From Acetobacter estunensis (GTDB lineage: Bacteria > Pseudomonadota > Alphaproteobacteria > Acetobacterales > Acetobacteraceae), in assembly GCF_011516945.1 (NCBI RefSeq), contig NZ_WOTH01000019.1, positions 1 through 57,541 on the forward strand: a DNA stretch of 57,541 nt, in the 5' to 3' direction. The notes beneath the pieces are model-generated. The model searched no databases. It saw only the letters and a list, made by a program, of their open reading frames with translations, and was not told the DNA's origin. The translations under genes were made by a program, and so were the position numbers. Shown here in pieces: positions 56,792 through 57,541 of this stretch. Each line of letters begins with the position of its first letter. Within the stretch, counting starts at the first letter, position 1.

Positions 56792-57271
56792 TTACGACTG
56801 GATAGCGATCGTGCGTTCCGCAGGCTTGATCTCTGCCTTTCTGGGCAGCGTAATGGTCAACACACCATTCTTGAGAGCCGCCGTAATCTTGTCCGCATCA
56901 GCGTCCTCCGGAATGGCGAAAGCGTCTTCAAAAGACGCAAACGCACGCCCCGCAACATGCTGTTTCGTGCCTTCCGGCACTTCCGGCTTCTTCTTCTCGC
57001 CACTGATGGTAAGCGTTCCGCCCGACGTGGAGAGCTTGATATCTTTTTCCTCGCAGCCGGGCACTTCGATACTGATCGTGTAGCCTTGGGCGTCTTCCGT
57101 CACATCCGTAGCGCCGATACGCATACCTTTGGCCTGCGCCGGATCTTTGAAATCATCGAACAGCCGAACCATCTGGCGTTCCAGCACAGTGAAAGGATCC
57201 GCCACGCGCACGACCCCACCCGGAACACGAACGAACTGTGAGCGGCCATTGGGATTGGTGTTGCTGGTCAT
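56792..57271 (-). CDS. Small heat-shock protein, Hsp20 family
   Basis: With ATG 57271 (GAGGAAAG about 8 nt upstream) the protein has 159 residues; a longer frame to 57310 has no support. The N-terminal arm ends in 'FTVLERQMVRLFDDF', and the alpha-crystallin domain has 'YTISIEVPGCEEKDIKLSTSGGTLTISGEKK', 'FEDAFAIPEDADADKITAALKNGVLTITLPRK'. The end carries 'RTIAIQS', with an I-x-I-like motif. It is an ATP-independent holdase. An FNR box lies 136 bp upstream and may place it in the low-oxygen regulon. Confidence 0.93.
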   Translation of the reverse strand: MTSNTNPNGRSQFVRVPGGVVRVADPFTVLERQMVRLFDDFKDPAQAKGMRIGATDVTEDAQGYTISIEVPGCEEKDIKLSTSGGTLTISGEKKKPEVPEGTKQHVAGRAFASFEDAFAIPEDADADKITAALKNGVLTITLPRKAEIKPAERTIAIQS

Positions 57272-57406
57272 GTCATCTTTCCTCTGATGAACTCCGTTTC
57301 CTTCCCCCAAGAAAAGAACAGAGTTCCTGATTTTCTCAGGCGTTTCCCGAAATGACTTTCGGCGAAAGCCATGACTTCATTCGGCATCAGAGAGAACGGA
57401 ACTTCC

Positions 57407-57420
57407 TTGATCTTTATCAA
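57407..57420. promoter_or_regulatory. Perfect FNR/ANR/FixK-type box upstream of hsp20
   Basis: TTGAT-CTTT-ATCAA matches the FNR consensus exactly. It is 136 bp upstream of the hsp20 start; it could also serve a gene to its right that is cut by the window edge. Confidence 0.7.
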
Positions 57421-57496
57421 CTCATATTTGTGATCGACGCGGATTTCTCACATTTTGTCTGAAGAGTGTTATTCTCTGTTCTGAGAGCTGTGTCCT

Positions 57497-57541
57497 GTGC
57501 GTCTGATCTGGAATGACAACGGCATTTTGCCTCTGGAGGCA
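57497..57541 (+). CDS. Possible start of a gene cut by the right edge
   Basis: A GTG at 57497 opens a frame of 15 codons that runs off the window. No clear Shine-Dalgarno is seen and the product is not recognisable. It is listed only because an FNR box lies about 80 bp upstream in the right orientation. Confidence 0.25.
   Translation, partial: MRLIWNDNGILPLEA

Overview
The window reads as a chromosomal segment of an alphaproteobacterium, most likely an acetic acid bacterium (Acetobacteraceae). The evidence is a CcrM-type GANTC methyltransferase behind rnhB, an EcfG/NepR general stress response module, an OprB-type sugar porin, an alphaproteobacterial secB/Tim44-like neighbourhood, and high GC with long antisense shadow frames. 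I found no rRNA, tRNA, CRISPR array, insertion sequence or prophage. Almost all of the window is dense, intact, mostly core gene content.

Layout. 1-2.8 kb: the 3' end of an oprB-like porin, then (minus strand) a flavin monooxygenase of the SsuD type followed by an NfsA-like nitroreductase. 2.9-4.7 kb: a DUF2252 protein and a tiny His-rich lipoprotein. 4.9-9.7 kb: glycerol catabolism on the minus strand, glpR then glpD-glpF-glpK, with two GlpR-type operators between glpR and glpD, one of them containing the glpR stop codon. 9.7-15.1 kb: cydD-cydC-recQ tightly packed upstream of glpR. 15.1-18.1 kb: general stress response cluster ecfG-nepR-histidine kinase, without phyR. 18.1-21.4 kb: lipoprotein, secB, a histidine phosphatase, a Tim44-like protein and an orphan DNA methyltransferase translationally coupled to it. 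21.4-23.6 kb: a tri-haem cytochrome c peroxidase behind a perfect FNR box, then two more tiny His-rich lipoproteins. 23.7-31.4 kb: Coq10/RatA-like protein, lipA, uvrD/pcrA-type helicase, prmA, an ABC-F ATPase, a glutathione S-transferase and a CsbD protein. 31.5-35.3 kb: MsbA-like ABC exporter, cca-type nucleotidyltransferase, DUF1285 protein. 35.4-42.5 kb: a four-gene MoxR/DUF58/DUF4159/VWA-like operon. 42.4-44.4 kb: an MFS exporter and a CsbD protein with a membrane tail. 44.4-46.4 kb: rnhB-ccrM behind a cluster of five GANTC sites. 46.4-57.5 kb: an ankyrin protein, a complete mdtABC-like RND efflux operon with its own outer-membrane factor, and an Hsp20 gene with an FNR box upstream.

Regulation is the most interesting layer. 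Four upstream regions (two CsbD genes and two small His-rich lipoprotein loci) carry an AAC-N16-CGTT core resembling the EcfG promoter (GGAAC-N16/17-CGTT), and the ecfG operon has a related GGAAG-N16-CGTT. This suggests a local general stress regulon containing a family of tiny His-rich lipoproteins that I cannot assign to any known function. Start codons were re-chosen from Shine-Dalgarno sequences and family N-termini where the longest frame was clearly too long.
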